Assembly (NCBI GenBank): GCA_036500345.1
Contig: DASYCE010000028.1
Location: 20,084 to 84,083 of the forward strand
Length of the DNA: 64,000 nt
Source of the DNA: Gemmatimonadales bacterium
Lineage (GTDB): Bacteria; Gemmatimonadota; Gemmatimonadetes; Gemmatimonadales; GWC2-71-9
Direction: 5' to 3'
A program made the position numbers and the translations under genes. Positions 25,589-35,109 of the stretch are shown one piece after another (the stretch's first letter is position 1; every line of letters begins with the position of its first letter). The notes beneath the pieces are model-generated. The model was given only the letters and a program-made list of their open reading frames with translations, was not told the DNA's origin and ran no database searches.

Positions 25589-27187
25589 CTATTCCACGGC
25601 GATCTCGACATCGGCGTCGTCGCCCTTGTGGAGGAAGTACACCAGCGGCAGGCCGACCAGGAAGAGAATGGCGACGAGCTGGAAGAGGTGATTGTACGCC
25701 AGCGTCGCCGCCTGCTGCTCGGCGTCGGTGTTGAGAATCTGCAGCGCGCGTTGATGCGCCAGCACCGGATCGGCGCCGGCCCGCATCAGCGCGGCGGTGG
25801 TATTCCTGATGAACGCACTCGCCTGCGGATTGGCGACCCCCGCACCCTGCGCCAGGATGTCGTGATAGCGTGTGGTGGCCGTCGTGAGCTGCGTCGCGGC
25901 AATGGCGATGCCGATGCTGCCGAACACCTGGCGCACCACGTTGTACAATCCCGTCGCCTGCGTCATCTGCGGTTTGGGGATCGTCGCGAGTGCCGCGGTC
26001 GATAGCGCCACGAAGATCAACGAGAAGCCGACCCCCTGCCACACCTGCGGCCAGATGATGTCGCTCATCCCGACGTCGGTCGTCAGGTGCGAGATCGCCC
26101 AGAACCCGTACGCGGTGACGACGAGCCCGGCACCGACGAGCAACCGGGGGCCGAGCCGGTTGTAGAATCGCCCGCCGATCGGCATCAGCAGCGCCATCGC
26201 CAGCGAACGCGGCATCATGGCGATCCCCGAATGCGTCGCGTCAAATCCGATCAGGTCCTGCAGGAAGAGCGGCAGCAGGAAGAGTGAGCCGTTCAGTCCG
26301 AGACCGAGCACCCCTCCGATCGCGGTGGCGGAACTGAAGGAGATGTTGCGCAGTATCCGCAGGTTGACCGCCGGGCGCTCCGCCGCAAGTTCTCGCCAGA
26401 CGAAGAGGAGCAGCCCGACCGTTGCGATGATCGCCAGTCGTACGATGAACGCCGACTGGAACCAGTTCTCCCGCTCTCCCTCCTCCAGCAACAGTTGCAG
26501 CGCTCCGAGCCCCACCACGAGCAGACCAAGCCCGGGGAAATCGATGTATCCCTTCTCGCGTACCAGATACGGCGGATCCTTGATGAACCGCGTCACCATC
26601 ATGACGTTGATCACGCCGATCGGCACGTTGATGTAGAAGATCCACGGCCACGAGTAATTGTCGGTAAGCCAGCCGCCCAGCGTCGGCCCGAAGGCGGGAG
26701 CAAGCACGACGCCGAGGCCGTAGATCCCCATCGCGATTCCCTGTTCCTCACGCGGGAAGCTCTCGCGCAGAATGGCCTGCGAGACAGTGATCAGCACGCC
26801 GCCGCCGATCCCCTGCAGGATGCGGAAGGCGACCATCACCGGGAGCGTTCGCGCCAGACCGCACGCCATCGACGCCATGGTGAAGAGGACTGCGCTCGCC
26901 ATGTAGAAGTTTTTCCGGCCGAATCGCGCGCTCAGCAGCGCCGTGATCGGCATGACGATGACGTTGGCGAGGATGTATCCGGTGACCACCCAGGTGATTT
27001 CGACGATCGTCACGCCGAGCGAGCCGCTCATGTCGGGCAGCGCAACGTTGACGATGCTCGAATCGAGCGCCGCCATGATCGAGCCGGTCATGACGCTGGC
27101 GGTGATCAGCCATTTCCCGGAATCGGACGCGGTGGCCGAGCCGGGCGGCGTCCTCGTCGCAGCAGGCGGACCGTCCCCGGGTGTCAT
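25589..27187 (-). CDS. DHA2-family MFS drug exporter (EmrB/QacA type)
   Basis: A 532-residue, fourteen-helix proton-driven exporter. Characteristic segments are SIMAALDSSIVNVALPDM in TM1, WVVTGYILANVIVMP, the cytoplasmic loop SARFGRKNFYMA, and motif C in GIYGLGVVLAPAFGPTLGGWL. It exports hydrophobic drugs or acids, usually with an EmrA-like adaptor, but no adaptor gene is adjacent. The start MTPGDGPP at 27187 has GAGGA five bases upstream. It diverges from the other MFS gene with only 25 bases between start codons. Confidence 0.92.
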   Translation of the reverse strand: MTPGDGPPAATRTPPGSATASDSGKWLITASVMTGSIMAALDSSIVNVALPDMSGSLGVTIVEITWVVTGYILANVIVMPITALLSARFGRKNFYMASAVLFTMASMACGLARTLPVMVAFRILQGIGGGVLITVSQAILRESFPREEQGIAMGIYGLGVVLAPAFGPTLGGWLTDNYSWPWIFYINVPIGVINVMMVTRFIKDPPYLVREKGYIDFPGLGLLVVGLGALQLLLEEGERENWFQSAFIVRLAIIATVGLLLFVWRELAAERPAVNLRILRNISFSSATAIGGVLGLGLNGSLFLLPLFLQDLIGFDATHSGIAMMPRSLAMALLMPIGGRFYNRLGPRLLVGAGLVVTAYGFWAISHLTTDVGMSDIIWPQVWQGVGFSLIFVALSTAALATIPKPQMTQATGLYNVVRQVFGSIGIAIAATQLTTATTRYHDILAQGAGVANPQASAFIRNTTAALMRAGADPVLAHQRALQILNTDAEQQAATLAYNHLFQLVAILFLVGLPLVYFLHKGDDADVEIAVE

Positions 27188-27212
27188 GTCGTCCTCTCTA
27201 GATTGCGCCGCA

Positions 27213-28505
27213 ATGACTTCGGCCCCAGTTCCGGCGCGGCGCAGCGTTCCCTCGCTGGCCCGCGCCCTGCGCCATCGCAACTACCGTCTCTTCTTCGCCG
27301 GGCAGGGGACGTCTGTGGTCGGCACCTGGATCACCCGTGTCGCGACCTCCTGGCTCGTCTTCCGCCTCACGCATTCTGCCGTCCTCCTGGGCTTCGTTGC
27401 CTTCTTCGGACAAGTCCCGACGTTTCTCCTCGCGCCGATCGCCGGAGTATGGGTCGACCGGCTCGACCGATACAAGGTGCTCTTCGTCACCCAGACGCTG
27501 GCAATGTTGCAGTCGTTCGCGCTGGCGGCGCTGGCGCTCACCGGGGTGATCCAGGTCTGGCACATTCTCGTGCTGCAGGCGTTCCAGGGAATGATCAACG
27601 CCTTCGACACGCCGTCGCGCCAGAGTTTCCTGATCGAGATGGTCGACGATCCCGCCGATCTCTCCAACGCCATCGCACTCAATTCGACGATGGTCAACGC
27701 CGCGAGGCTGATCGGCCCGGCGATCGCCGGCGCGCTGATCTCGTCGGTCGGCGAAGGGTGGTGCTTCCTGATCGACGGCGTGAGTTATCTCGCCGTGATC
27801 GGCTCGCTCTGGCTGATGCGCGTTGCGCACGAAGTCCGCGAATGGCGCGACACGCGGGTCTGGGACGAGCTCGTTGCTGGTGTGCGCTACGCAGGCGGCT
27901 TCCCGCCGATTCGCGCCATTCTCCTCCTCCTCACGCTTACCAGCATCGCGGGGATGCCGTATTCGACGCTGATGCCGGTGATCGCAAGCGACGTGCTGCA
28001 CAGCAACGCACTGGCATATGGCTTCCTGATGGGTGCCGTCGGCGTCGGCGCGCTCATCGGAGCGCTGCATCTCGCGTCACGCCGGTCGGTGCGCGGCTTG
28101 GGACGGCTCGTTCCGCAGGCGACGCTCACCTTTGGCGGCGCGCTCGTCGCCTTCTCCTTTTCGCGGAACATATTTCTCTCGATCGGGCTCCTCCTCTTTG
28201 TCGGCATCGGCTTCATGACGCAGATGGCGGGGAGCAATACGCTGCTGCAGACGCTGGTGCGCCCCGAGATGCGCGGGAGGGTGATGGCGTTCTACACCAT
28301 GGCGATCATGGGAACGGTGCCGTTCGGAGCCCTCCTCGCAGGAGAACTCGCCGCCCGGATCGGCGCGCCGCACACCATCCTGGCCGGCGGCCTCACCTGC
28401 GTGGCGGGCGGACTCGTCTTCCTGCGGATCCTTCCCGGTCTCCGCGAGCATGTGCGCCCGATCTATATCGAACGAGGGATCATTCCACCGACGGAGGAGC
28501 CATGA
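27213..28505 (+). CDS. MFS_3-type exporter (EntS-like)
   Basis: A 430-residue, twelve-helix MFS protein. The opening ALRHRNYRLFFAGQGTSVVGTW and the later AFQGMINAFDTPSRQSFLIEMV and NAIALNSTMVNAARLIGPA are typical of the MFS_3 group that includes enterobactin exporters and macrolide pumps. The ATG at 27213 is the last in-frame start before the first conserved segment; it lacks a Shine-Dalgarno site. A TetR-type regulator follows 55 bases downstream on the same strand, possibly controlling it with the RND operon. Confidence 0.88.
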   Translation: MTSAPVPARRSVPSLARALRHRNYRLFFAGQGTSVVGTWITRVATSWLVFRLTHSAVLLGFVAFFGQVPTFLLAPIAGVWVDRLDRYKVLFVTQTLAMLQSFALAALALTGVIQVWHILVLQAFQGMINAFDTPSRQSFLIEMVDDPADLSNAIALNSTMVNAARLIGPAIAGALISSVGEGWCFLIDGVSYLAVIGSLWLMRVAHEVREWRDTRVWDELVAGVRYAGGFPPIRAILLLLTLTSIAGMPYSTLMPVIASDVLHSNALAYGFLMGAVGVGALIGALHLASRRSVRGLGRLVPQATLTFGGALVAFSFSRNIFLSIGLLLFVGIGFMTQMAGSNTLLQTLVRPEMRGRVMAFYTMAIMGTVPFGALLAGELAARIGAPHTILAGGLTCVAGGLVFLRILPGLREHVRPIYIERGIIPPTEEP

Positions 28506-28515
28506 CCTGACGTTA

Positions 28516-28551
28516 GCAAGCACTTGCATTTCATTGCCGCTTCGGTACTTT
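28516..28551 (+). promoter_or_regulatory. Promoter with palindromic operator for tetR-RND operon
   Basis: The palindrome GCAAG-CA-CTTGC (28516-28527) overlaps a -35-like TTGCAT (28524-28529). After a 16-base spacer comes the -10 TACTTT (28546-28551), nine bases before the ATG at 28561. The mRNA would have almost no leader. A regulator bound to the palindrome would cover the -35, consistent with TetR autorepression. Confidence 0.6.
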
Positions 28552-28560
28552 GCCCCTCCC

Positions 28561-29136
28561 ATGCCTACCCGCGATTCCCTTCTCGATGTGACCGCCCGGC
28601 TCTACGCCGAGTACGGGTGGAGAGGAACGACGACCCGCCGGATCGCCGAAGCGGCCGGCGTGAATGAGGTCACCGTCTTCCGGCAGTTCGGTTCCAAGGA
28701 ATCCTTGCTGCTGGAGGCGATCCAGCATGCATCACAGCAGGTCCCGGCAACGCTTCCGGGCGTTCCCTCCGATCTCCGGAGCGAGCTGGTCCGCTGGGCG
28801 ACCGCGCACCATCGGTCGATCGCCCAGAAGCGCGGGATCATCCTGAGCTGTCTCGCCGAGGCCGAAGAGCGGCCGGCGCTCGCGCCGCAGGCGTGCGAGG
28901 GGGGCCGCGTGGCACGCGAGGAATTGACCGCCTATCTCCGTCGCGCCGCGGACCGCGGGCTGATCACGCTGCCGCGGCTGATCGATGCCGGTGCCGCCCT
29001 GCTGATGCGCAGCGTCTTCATGGACGCAATGACCCGCGACGTGATTCCCGAAGTGCACGCCATCGATTTTCCGACGCTGATTGACTGCCAGGTCGAACTC
29101 CTGCTTCGCGGCCTCGGCGCCGGGGAGGACGCATGA
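28561..29136 (+). CDS. TetR/AcrR-family repressor
   Basis: A 191-residue regulator. The N-terminal helix-turn-helix is complete: RDSLLDVTARLYAEYGWRGTT, then RRIAEAAGVNEVTVFRQFGSKESLL. The C-terminal ligand domain is divergent, as usual. The start at 28561 is set by the -10 box nine bases upstream and by the family N-terminus. It overlaps the TolC gene start (ATGA), so it heads the operon TetR-TolC-adaptor-RND and probably controls it, releasing repression when a pump substrate binds. Confidence 0.92.
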   Translation: MPTRDSLLDVTARLYAEYGWRGTTTRRIAEAAGVNEVTVFRQFGSKESLLLEAIQHASQQVPATLPGVPSDLRSELVRWATAHHRSIAQKRGIILSCLAEAEERPALAPQACEGGRVAREELTAYLRRAADRGLITLPRLIDAGAALLMRSVFMDAMTRDVIPEVHAIDFPTLIDCQVELLLRGLGAGEDA

Positions 29137-30746
29137 AATCACTGCTGTGGGCAGCCGTTTTCCTCGTCGCCACGGCGACCCGGGCCACCGCACAGGGAGG
29201 GCCGCTGTCGCTCTCGCTCCAGGAGGCGCTGGCGCGCGCCGATCTGGCATCGCCGGCTGTGGGCATTGCTCGCGCAGGGACGACCAGTGCCCAGGCGAGC
29301 TGGCTGCGGGCGCGATCGGGGTACCTCCCGCAGATCAATGGGAGCGCGACGTACACTCGCACGCTCAATTCGGAATTCTCCGCCTTCGCAGCCTCGAACA
29401 CCGACACCTTTCCGACGCCGGTCAACTGCCATCATTTCGCGCCGAATCCGTCGCTGCCGCTCGCCGACCGGCTCGATTCGCTGGAGCACGCCCTCGACTG
29501 CACCGCGAATGGATCGGGCTTTTCGCTGGCGAACCTGCCGTTCGGACAGGCGAACACCTGGAACTTCGGGTTGTCGGGATCGATGACGCTCTTCGACCTG
29601 AAGGTTGCCGGTCAGGTCGCCACGGCGAACGCTGGTCGTGACCAGGCGTCGATCGAAGTCGATGCACAGCGCGCCGCCGCCGTGCTCAACGTGGCGCAGG
29701 CGTACTTCGACGCGCAGCTGGCGCAACGGCTGGTCGACATCGCCGATTCGACGCTGGCACAGGCGCAGCGCACCTTTGAGCAGACCCGTCTCGAGCGGCA
29801 GGTCGGCAACGCCGCCGAATTCGATCAGCTCCGCGCCGGCGTGGCGCGCGACAATCAATCGCCGGTGGTGATCCAGCGCCGCGCCGACCGGGATCACGCC
29901 TTCCTGCGGTTGCGGCAGGTGCTCGATCTTCCCGCGTCGACGCAGCTTGTGCTCACGACGCCGCTCACTGACACCGCGACGGCGCCGCTCCCCGCATACG
30001 CCGCGCGCGTCGCGGCGGCGAACGACACGGCGGTCGACGCGCGCGCACCGGTGCGCGAGGCACAGGCTGCGGTGCGGGCGAGCGACGGCCAGGTACGCAC
30101 GGCGCGGGCCGAGCGGTTGCCGGCGGTGTCACTGTCGAGCACGTACGCCAAGATCGACTTTCCCCAGGACGTCTTCTCATTCAACCGGTTCCTCACCGAC
30201 TGGTCGGTCAACGTGCAGATGACGGTGCCGATCTACGACGGCGGCCGGCTCCACGCCGATGTTCTCGCGGCCGAAGCGGCGCGCGAGCAATCGGAGATGC
30301 GGCTCAAGGAAGCGCGCCAGCAGGCGCAACTCGAAGAAGGTGATGCGCGCACCCAGCTGGAGAGCGCGCAAGCGGCGTGGACCGCGTCGCTTGGCACGAC
30401 GGCGCAGGCTCAGCGCGCGTACGATATCGCCGAGCTTCGGTACCAGAACGGGCTCTCGACGCTGACAGAAGTCGCCGACGTGCGGCTCCAGCTGGGTCAG
30501 GCCGAGGCGAACGGCGCCCAGGCAGCGCGCGACCTGCAGGTGGCCCGGATCAGGATTTCGCTGCTGCGCGACCTGCCGTTCAATACCGGCCTCTCCGCGG
30601 GGACCGGCGGCGCCGGCGCAGGGACAACTCCCGCCGCGACGCCGGCCACGGCACCCGCCGCCAATCAGGTGAATCCTGCGAATCCGGCGACAGGTACAGG
30701 GCGCCCGGCCGGAACCGGTTCTTCCATCGGCGGCGGAGGGAAGTGA
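29133..30746 (+). CDS. TolC-family outer-membrane efflux protein
   Basis: A 537-residue outer-membrane channel with signal peptide MKSLLWAAVFLVATATRATAQ. The two TolC repeats are visible: LSLQEALARADLASPAVGIARAG at the first and, later, VSLSSTYAKIDFP with YDIAELRYQNGLSTLTEVADV at the second. A C-terminal low-complexity tail rich in Thr, Pro, Ala and Gly (from about residue 490) is longer than usual. It forms the exit duct of the RND pump encoded by the next two genes and overlaps both neighbours. Confidence 0.92.
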   Translation: MKSLLWAAVFLVATATRATAQGGPLSLSLQEALARADLASPAVGIARAGTTSAQASWLRARSGYLPQINGSATYTRTLNSEFSAFAASNTDTFPTPVNCHHFAPNPSLPLADRLDSLEHALDCTANGSGFSLANLPFGQANTWNFGLSGSMTLFDLKVAGQVATANAGRDQASIEVDAQRAAAVLNVAQAYFDAQLAQRLVDIADSTLAQAQRTFEQTRLERQVGNAAEFDQLRAGVARDNQSPVVIQRRADRDHAFLRLRQVLDLPASTQLVLTTPLTDTATAPLPAYAARVAAANDTAVDARAPVREAQAAVRASDGQVRTARAERLPAVSLSSTYAKIDFPQDVFSFNRFLTDWSVNVQMTVPIYDGGRLHADVLAAEAAREQSEMRLKEARQQAQLEEGDARTQLESAQAAWTASLGTTAQAQRAYDIAELRYQNGLSTLTEVADVRLQLGQAEANGAQAARDLQVARIRISLLRDLPFNTGLSAGTGGAGAGTTPAATPATAPAANQVNPANPATGTGRPAGTGSSIGGGGK

Positions 30747-31861
30747 TGCGCATCGACGTGTTGCAGCTGCGACTCCGCACCCTGATTGCAGCCTCGGCGA
30801 CTGTCGCGACGATCGCATCGTGCGGCGGCAAGAACACCCCGGCGACCACCGCGGCGGTCCCACCGGTCGATGTCGCCTCGGGGAATGTCGCCGTTGCCGA
30901 CTCTGCCACGGTGGAAAGCGGTCCCGCGATTTCCGGCACGCTGACTCCCGATCGCTCCGCCCAACTCAAGGCGCAGGCGGCCGGGACGATCGAAGGGATG
31001 TACGTCGACGAGGGTGCTGTGGTGCATGCCGGCCAGGTGCTGGCGTTGATCGACACACTCTCCCTCGCCGAGGCGGCACGATCGGCGCGATCACAATTGA
31101 CCAGCGCGAAGCTCGCGGCGGATGTGGCGAAGCGGAACTACGACCGGAACGTCAATCTGCACGCCGCCGGTGCGATCGCCGACCGCGATCTCGAGGTGGC
31201 GCACAATCAATCGGTCGCAGCCGACGCGGCAGTCGCCGATGCGCAGAGCAAGCTCACGACGGCGGAACGACAGCTCTCCAACGCCATCGTCCGCGCGCCG
31301 TTCAACGGCCAGGTCAGCACCCGCCCCGCCAACACCGGCGATGTGCTGCAGCTCGGCAATCCGATCATGACGATCGTCGATCCGAGCGAACTCGAACTCG
31401 ATGCATCGGTCGGCGCCGATTTCATCTCGAGGATCAAGGCCGGCACCAAGGTCGACTTCTCGGTCAACGGCAATCCCGGGCACACCTTCACCGGGCACGT
31501 CGCGCGGATCAACCCGACGGTCGACACGGTGACGCGGCAGGTCCGCCTCTACATCACCGTGCCGAATCAGGACCGGTCGCTTGCCGGAGGGCTCTTTGCG
31601 CAGGGACGGGTGGCGCTGTCGGTGGTGCACGGGATCGCAATTCCCACCGCTGCGCTCGATACGCGCACCGCGAGCACCATGGTGCATCGCGTCCGTGGCG
31701 GCAAGATCGAGGACGTGAACGTATCCCTCGGCGTGCGCGATGACCTCGCCGAGCGAGTGCAGGTGCTGAGCGGACTTTCCGTCGGCGATACCGTTCTTCT
31801 CAGTGCCGCGCTCGGCACGCCGGCCGGTACGTCCGTGCGCGTCACGCAGGGAGATCACTGA
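30746..31861 (+). CDS. RND efflux periplasmic adaptor (membrane fusion protein)
   Basis: A 371-residue adaptor. The N-terminus ends in a lipobox-like TIASCGGK, so it is probably anchored as a lipoprotein. The biotinyl-lipoyl domain halves are AAGTIEGMYVDEGAVVHAGQVL and APFNGQVSTRPANTGDVLQ, with an alpha-hairpin between them and beta-barrel and membrane-proximal domains after. It links the inner-membrane pump to TolC. The ATG overlaps the TolC stop by one base (TGATG), and the pump gene starts two bases after its stop. Confidence 0.93.
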   Translation: MRIDVLQLRLRTLIAASATVATIASCGGKNTPATTAAVPPVDVASGNVAVADSATVESGPAISGTLTPDRSAQLKAQAAGTIEGMYVDEGAVVHAGQVLALIDTLSLAEAARSARSQLTSAKLAADVAKRNYDRNVNLHAAGAIADRDLEVAHNQSVAADAAVADAQSKLTTAERQLSNAIVRAPFNGQVSTRPANTGDVLQLGNPIMTIVDPSELELDASVGADFISRIKAGTKVDFSVNGNPGHTFTGHVARINPTVDTVTRQVRLYITVPNQDRSLAGGLFAQGRVALSVVHGIAIPTAALDTRTASTMVHRVRGGKIEDVNVSLGVRDDLAERVQVLSGLSVGDTVLLSAALGTPAGTSVRVTQGDH

Positions 31862-31863
31862 CG

Positions 31864-34800
31864 ATGGCGGGGCACGACGTGCCGCAGCACCGGATGTGGA
31901 TTTCGGATTTCGCGATCCGCCGTCCGCTGATCACCGTCGTCACGATGATCACCCTGGTGGCGTTCGGGGTGGCAGCGCTGATCAATCTGCAGACCGATGA
32001 ATTCCCCGACATCGCCCAGCCGGTCGTCGGCGTCACGATCACCTATCCCGGCGCGGCACCCGACGTGGTCGAACGCGAGATCATCGATCCGGTCGAGGAA
32101 GCGATCTTCGGGCTCTCCGGCGTCGACCGCAACAAGACCACGGCGAACGCCGTCGATGGCCTGGCACAGTTCACCGTCTTCTTCGACTTCAGCAAGCCGG
32201 TCGCCGAAGCAGCGCAGGATGTCCGCGACGCCATCTCGACGATTCGCAGCAACCTCCCGGCCGAGATGGATGATCCGGTCATCTCGCGATTCGACCCGAG
32301 TGAACAGCCGATCCTCTCGCTCACCGTGACCGGCGCGGGGATGGATGCGCGCGCACTCACCCAGGTCGCCGATCCGACGGTGGTGCGCGCGCTGCGCGGC
32401 GTTCCCGGTGTCGCCCAGGCGACGGTCGTCGGTGGGTCGTATCCCGAGATGACGGTGCAGCTCAAGCCCGACGCGATGCAGGCCGCCAGCGTCGGCGTCA
32501 ACGATGTCGTCGCAGCGCTCGGCAGCGAGAATCTCGCCGCGCCGGTCGGCCGCCTCAACGGCGCGTCGACCGAAGAGTCGATCCGGCTGCGCGGCCGCCC
32601 CGAAGACGCCGCGGCGTTCCGGCAGGTGGTCGTCGCGCAGCGCAACGGTTCGCTCATCCGCCTCGGCGATGTCGCCGACGTCTTCGAGGGGAACGAGGAA
32701 CTCCGCACCGCGGCCGACTTCAACGGCAAGGCGGCAGTCGGCATCGAAGTGAAGAAGTCGAAGGGGTATTCGACGACGCAGGTGGTTGATGAATTGAAGA
32801 CCGTGATCAATCAGATCCAGCCGACGCTCCCCCGCGGCGCCACGGTGGCGATCGTGCGTGACGCCGGTGTGCGTGTGTCGCGCGCGGTGGAGAACGTGCA
32901 GAGCGCCCTGATCGAAGGGGCACTCCTCACGGTGCTTGTCGTCTTCCTCTTCCTCAATTCGTGGCGGTCGACCGTCATCACCGGTCTCGCGCTTCCGGTC
33001 TCCGCGCTGGCGAGCTTCATCGCCGTGTGGGCGTGCGGCTTCACCCTCAATACGATGTCGCTCCTCGGCCTCTCGCTCGCGATCGGCATCCTGATCGACG
33101 ACGCGATCGTGGTGCGCGAGAACATCGTGCGACACGTGGAGATGGGGAAGGATCACCTGCGCGCGGCGCAGGAGGGGACCGCCGAAATCGGGATGGCGGT
33201 CGCCGCGACGACCTTCTCGATCGTCTGCGTCTTCGTGCCGATCGCGTTCATGTCGGGGCTGTCGGGGCAATGGTTCAAGCCGTTCGCGCTCACCATCGCA
33301 TGCGCGGTGCTGGTCTCGCTCTTCGTATCGTTCTCGCTCGACCCGATGCTCTCGGCGTACTGGCCCGATCCGCACCGGCACGAACACCAGAAGCACTGGA
33401 TCACCCGGCAGCTCGACAAGTTCAATCACTGGTTTGCGCGGCGCACCGACAACTACGCCAGCATCGTCGGCTGGGCGCTTGATCACCGCTACACGATGGT
33501 GGCGCTCGCCGTGCTTTCCTTTGTGGGCGCCATCGCGTTGCAGATGACGCTGGGTGGATTCGGTTTCGTCCCCGTCTCCGATCGCAGCGAGATCGAGGTG
33601 ATCGTCGAAGCGCCGCCGAGCTCGAACCTCGCCTACACCGAGGAACGGACCGAGGCGATTGCGAAGCTCGCGCGGGCACATCCGGAGGTGGAATACACCT
33701 ACGCATCGATCGGGAGCGCGGTGCCGCTCAGGACGCCGGGTGTCGATCAGGCCGACCTCTACATCAAGCTCACGCCCAAGGCGTCGCGGTCGCTGTCGCA
33801 GAACGATCTGGGGATCATCTTCCGGCGAGAGTTCGCACAGATCAACGGCGTGAAGGCCTCGGTCTTCACCGGGGGCTTCGGCGGGGCGATCAAGGAGATG
33901 CAGTTCCAGATTCGCGGCCCCGATGCTGCCGTCCTCACTCGCCTCGGCGAGCAGGGGGTCACGCTCGCGAGCAAGGTGCACGGCGCCGCCGACGTGGGAC
34001 TGTCACAGCGCGGCGCGCGACAGGAACTCACCGTCGATGTCGATCGCGCCCTCGCCGGCTCGATGGGACTCTCGATCGCACAGGTGGCGCAGGCGATGCG
34101 GCCGGCGTTCGCCGGGATTCATCAGGGTGACTGGGTCGATCCCACCGGCGAAACGCGCGACGTCCGGATCCGCCTCGCTCCCGAAGCACGCCAGCGCCCC
34201 GCCGACCTGGCGCAGCTGCCGATCACCGTCACCGGCACCGATCGGCGGGTGCACGTCATCCCCCTCGGCCAGATCGCGAAAATCGGCGTCGAAGAGGCGC
34301 CGGGACAGGTCGATCATATCGACCGCAGTCGCGTCGTATCGGTCGAGGCGAACACCCAGGACCGCGCGCTCAACGAAGTCTCCAACGACGTCCTCAAGCA
34401 GCTCAGGACGCTGAACCTCCCGCCGGGGTACGCGATCGCCCTCGGCGGGCAGAGCAGCGACCAGGCCGAAGTCTTCCGCGACATCTTCACCGCACTCGGC
34501 ATCGCCGTGCTGCTGATGTACATGATCCTCGTGGTGCAGTTCGGCTCGTTCCTCGACCCGATCGCGATCCTGATCTCGCTGCCGCTGTCGCTGATCGGCG
34601 TGGTGATCGCGCTGATCGTGACGCACGACACGCTCAACATCATGTCGCTGATCGGCGTGATCCTGCTGATGGGAATCGTGGCGAAGAACGCGATCCTGCT
34701 TCTCGATTTCGCCAAGGCGGCGCGCGAGCAGCGCGGTCTCTCGCTGCGTGACGCGCTGATCGAGGCGGGACGGATCCGTTTGCGGCCGATCCTGATGACC

Positions 34801-35073
34801 ACCTTCGCGCTGATCGCGGGAATGTTTCCGGTGGCGCTCGGGCATGGCGAGGGCGCCGACTTCCGCGCGCCGCTCGGCCGCGCCGTGATCGGCGGGGTGA
34901 TCACCTCGACGATCCTGACGCTGCTGGTGATTCCGACGTTCTACGAGATCATCGACGGCGGCAGGACGTGGTTTGCGCGCGCGGCGGCGAAGGTGTTCGG
35001 TGGGAGTGCTGCGTGGGCGCCGAAAACGGCGGAGCATGAGGTGCCGGAGGTCGTCGCCGCGGAGAAGCGGTAG
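31864..35073 (+). CDS. RND multidrug efflux transporter (HAE-1/AcrB type)
   Basis: A 1069-residue inner-membrane pump of full AcrB length. TM1 is FAIRRPLITVVTMITLVAFG. The proton-relay aspartates are in LAIGILIDDAIVVRENI and the relay lysine in GIVAKNAILLLDFA. Two large periplasmic loops and twelve TM helices are present. It is trimeric and uses the proton gradient to expel drugs, detergents or metabolites through the adaptor and TolC. The specificity cannot be read from sequence. It ends the TetR-led operon. Confidence 0.95.
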   Translation: MAGHDVPQHRMWISDFAIRRPLITVVTMITLVAFGVAALINLQTDEFPDIAQPVVGVTITYPGAAPDVVEREIIDPVEEAIFGLSGVDRNKTTANAVDGLAQFTVFFDFSKPVAEAAQDVRDAISTIRSNLPAEMDDPVISRFDPSEQPILSLTVTGAGMDARALTQVADPTVVRALRGVPGVAQATVVGGSYPEMTVQLKPDAMQAASVGVNDVVAALGSENLAAPVGRLNGASTEESIRLRGRPEDAAAFRQVVVAQRNGSLIRLGDVADVFEGNEELRTAADFNGKAAVGIEVKKSKGYSTTQVVDELKTVINQIQPTLPRGATVAIVRDAGVRVSRAVENVQSALIEGALLTVLVVFLFLNSWRSTVITGLALPVSALASFIAVWACGFTLNTMSLLGLSLAIGILIDDAIVVRENIVRHVEMGKDHLRAAQEGTAEIGMAVAATTFSIVCVFVPIAFMSGLSGQWFKPFALTIACAVLVSLFVSFSLDPMLSAYWPDPHRHEHQKHWITRQLDKFNHWFARRTDNYASIVGWALDHRYTMVALAVLSFVGAIALQMTLGGFGFVPVSDRSEIEVIVEAPPSSNLAYTEERTEAIAKLARAHPEVEYTYASIGSAVPLRTPGVDQADLYIKLTPKASRSLSQNDLGIIFRREFAQINGVKASVFTGGFGGAIKEMQFQIRGPDAAVLTRLGEQGVTLASKVHGAADVGLSQRGARQELTVDVDRALAGSMGLSIAQVAQAMRPAFAGIHQGDWVDPTGETRDVRIRLAPEARQRPADLAQLPITVTGTDRRVHVIPLGQIAKIGVEEAPGQVDHIDRSRVVSVEANTQDRALNEVSNDVLKQLRTLNLPPGYAIALGGQSSDQAEVFRDIFTALGIAVLLMYMILVVQFGSFLDPIAILISLPLSLIGVVIALIVTHDTLNIMSLIGVILLMGIVAKNAILLLDFAKAAREQRGLSLRDALIEAGRIRLRPILMTTFALIAGMFPVALGHGEGADFRAPLGRAVIGGVITSTILTLLVIPTFYEIIDGGRTWFARAAAKVFGGSAAWAPKTAEHEVPEVVAAEKR

Positions 35074-35081
35074 CCGCGGGT

Positions 35082-35106
35082 GTCATCCCGAGCGTAGCGA
35101 GGGATC
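35082..35106. repeat. Short intergenic palindrome of the CCCGAGCGTAGCGAGGG type
   Basis: ATCCC (35085-35089) and GGGAT (35101-35105) flank GAGCGTAGCGA, giving a hairpin. This element is widespread between genes in Acidobacteriota, Gemmatimonadota and others, where spurious translation reads HPERSEGS. Only one copy was seen here. It lies between convergent genes and may act as a bidirectional terminator. Confidence 0.65.
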
Positions 35107-35109
35107 GGC

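Noticed and set aside
31855..33981. Minus-strand open frame of 708 codons opposite the RND pump
   Set aside because: Arg/Asp/His-rich shadow of a clear AcrB-type gene on the other strand.
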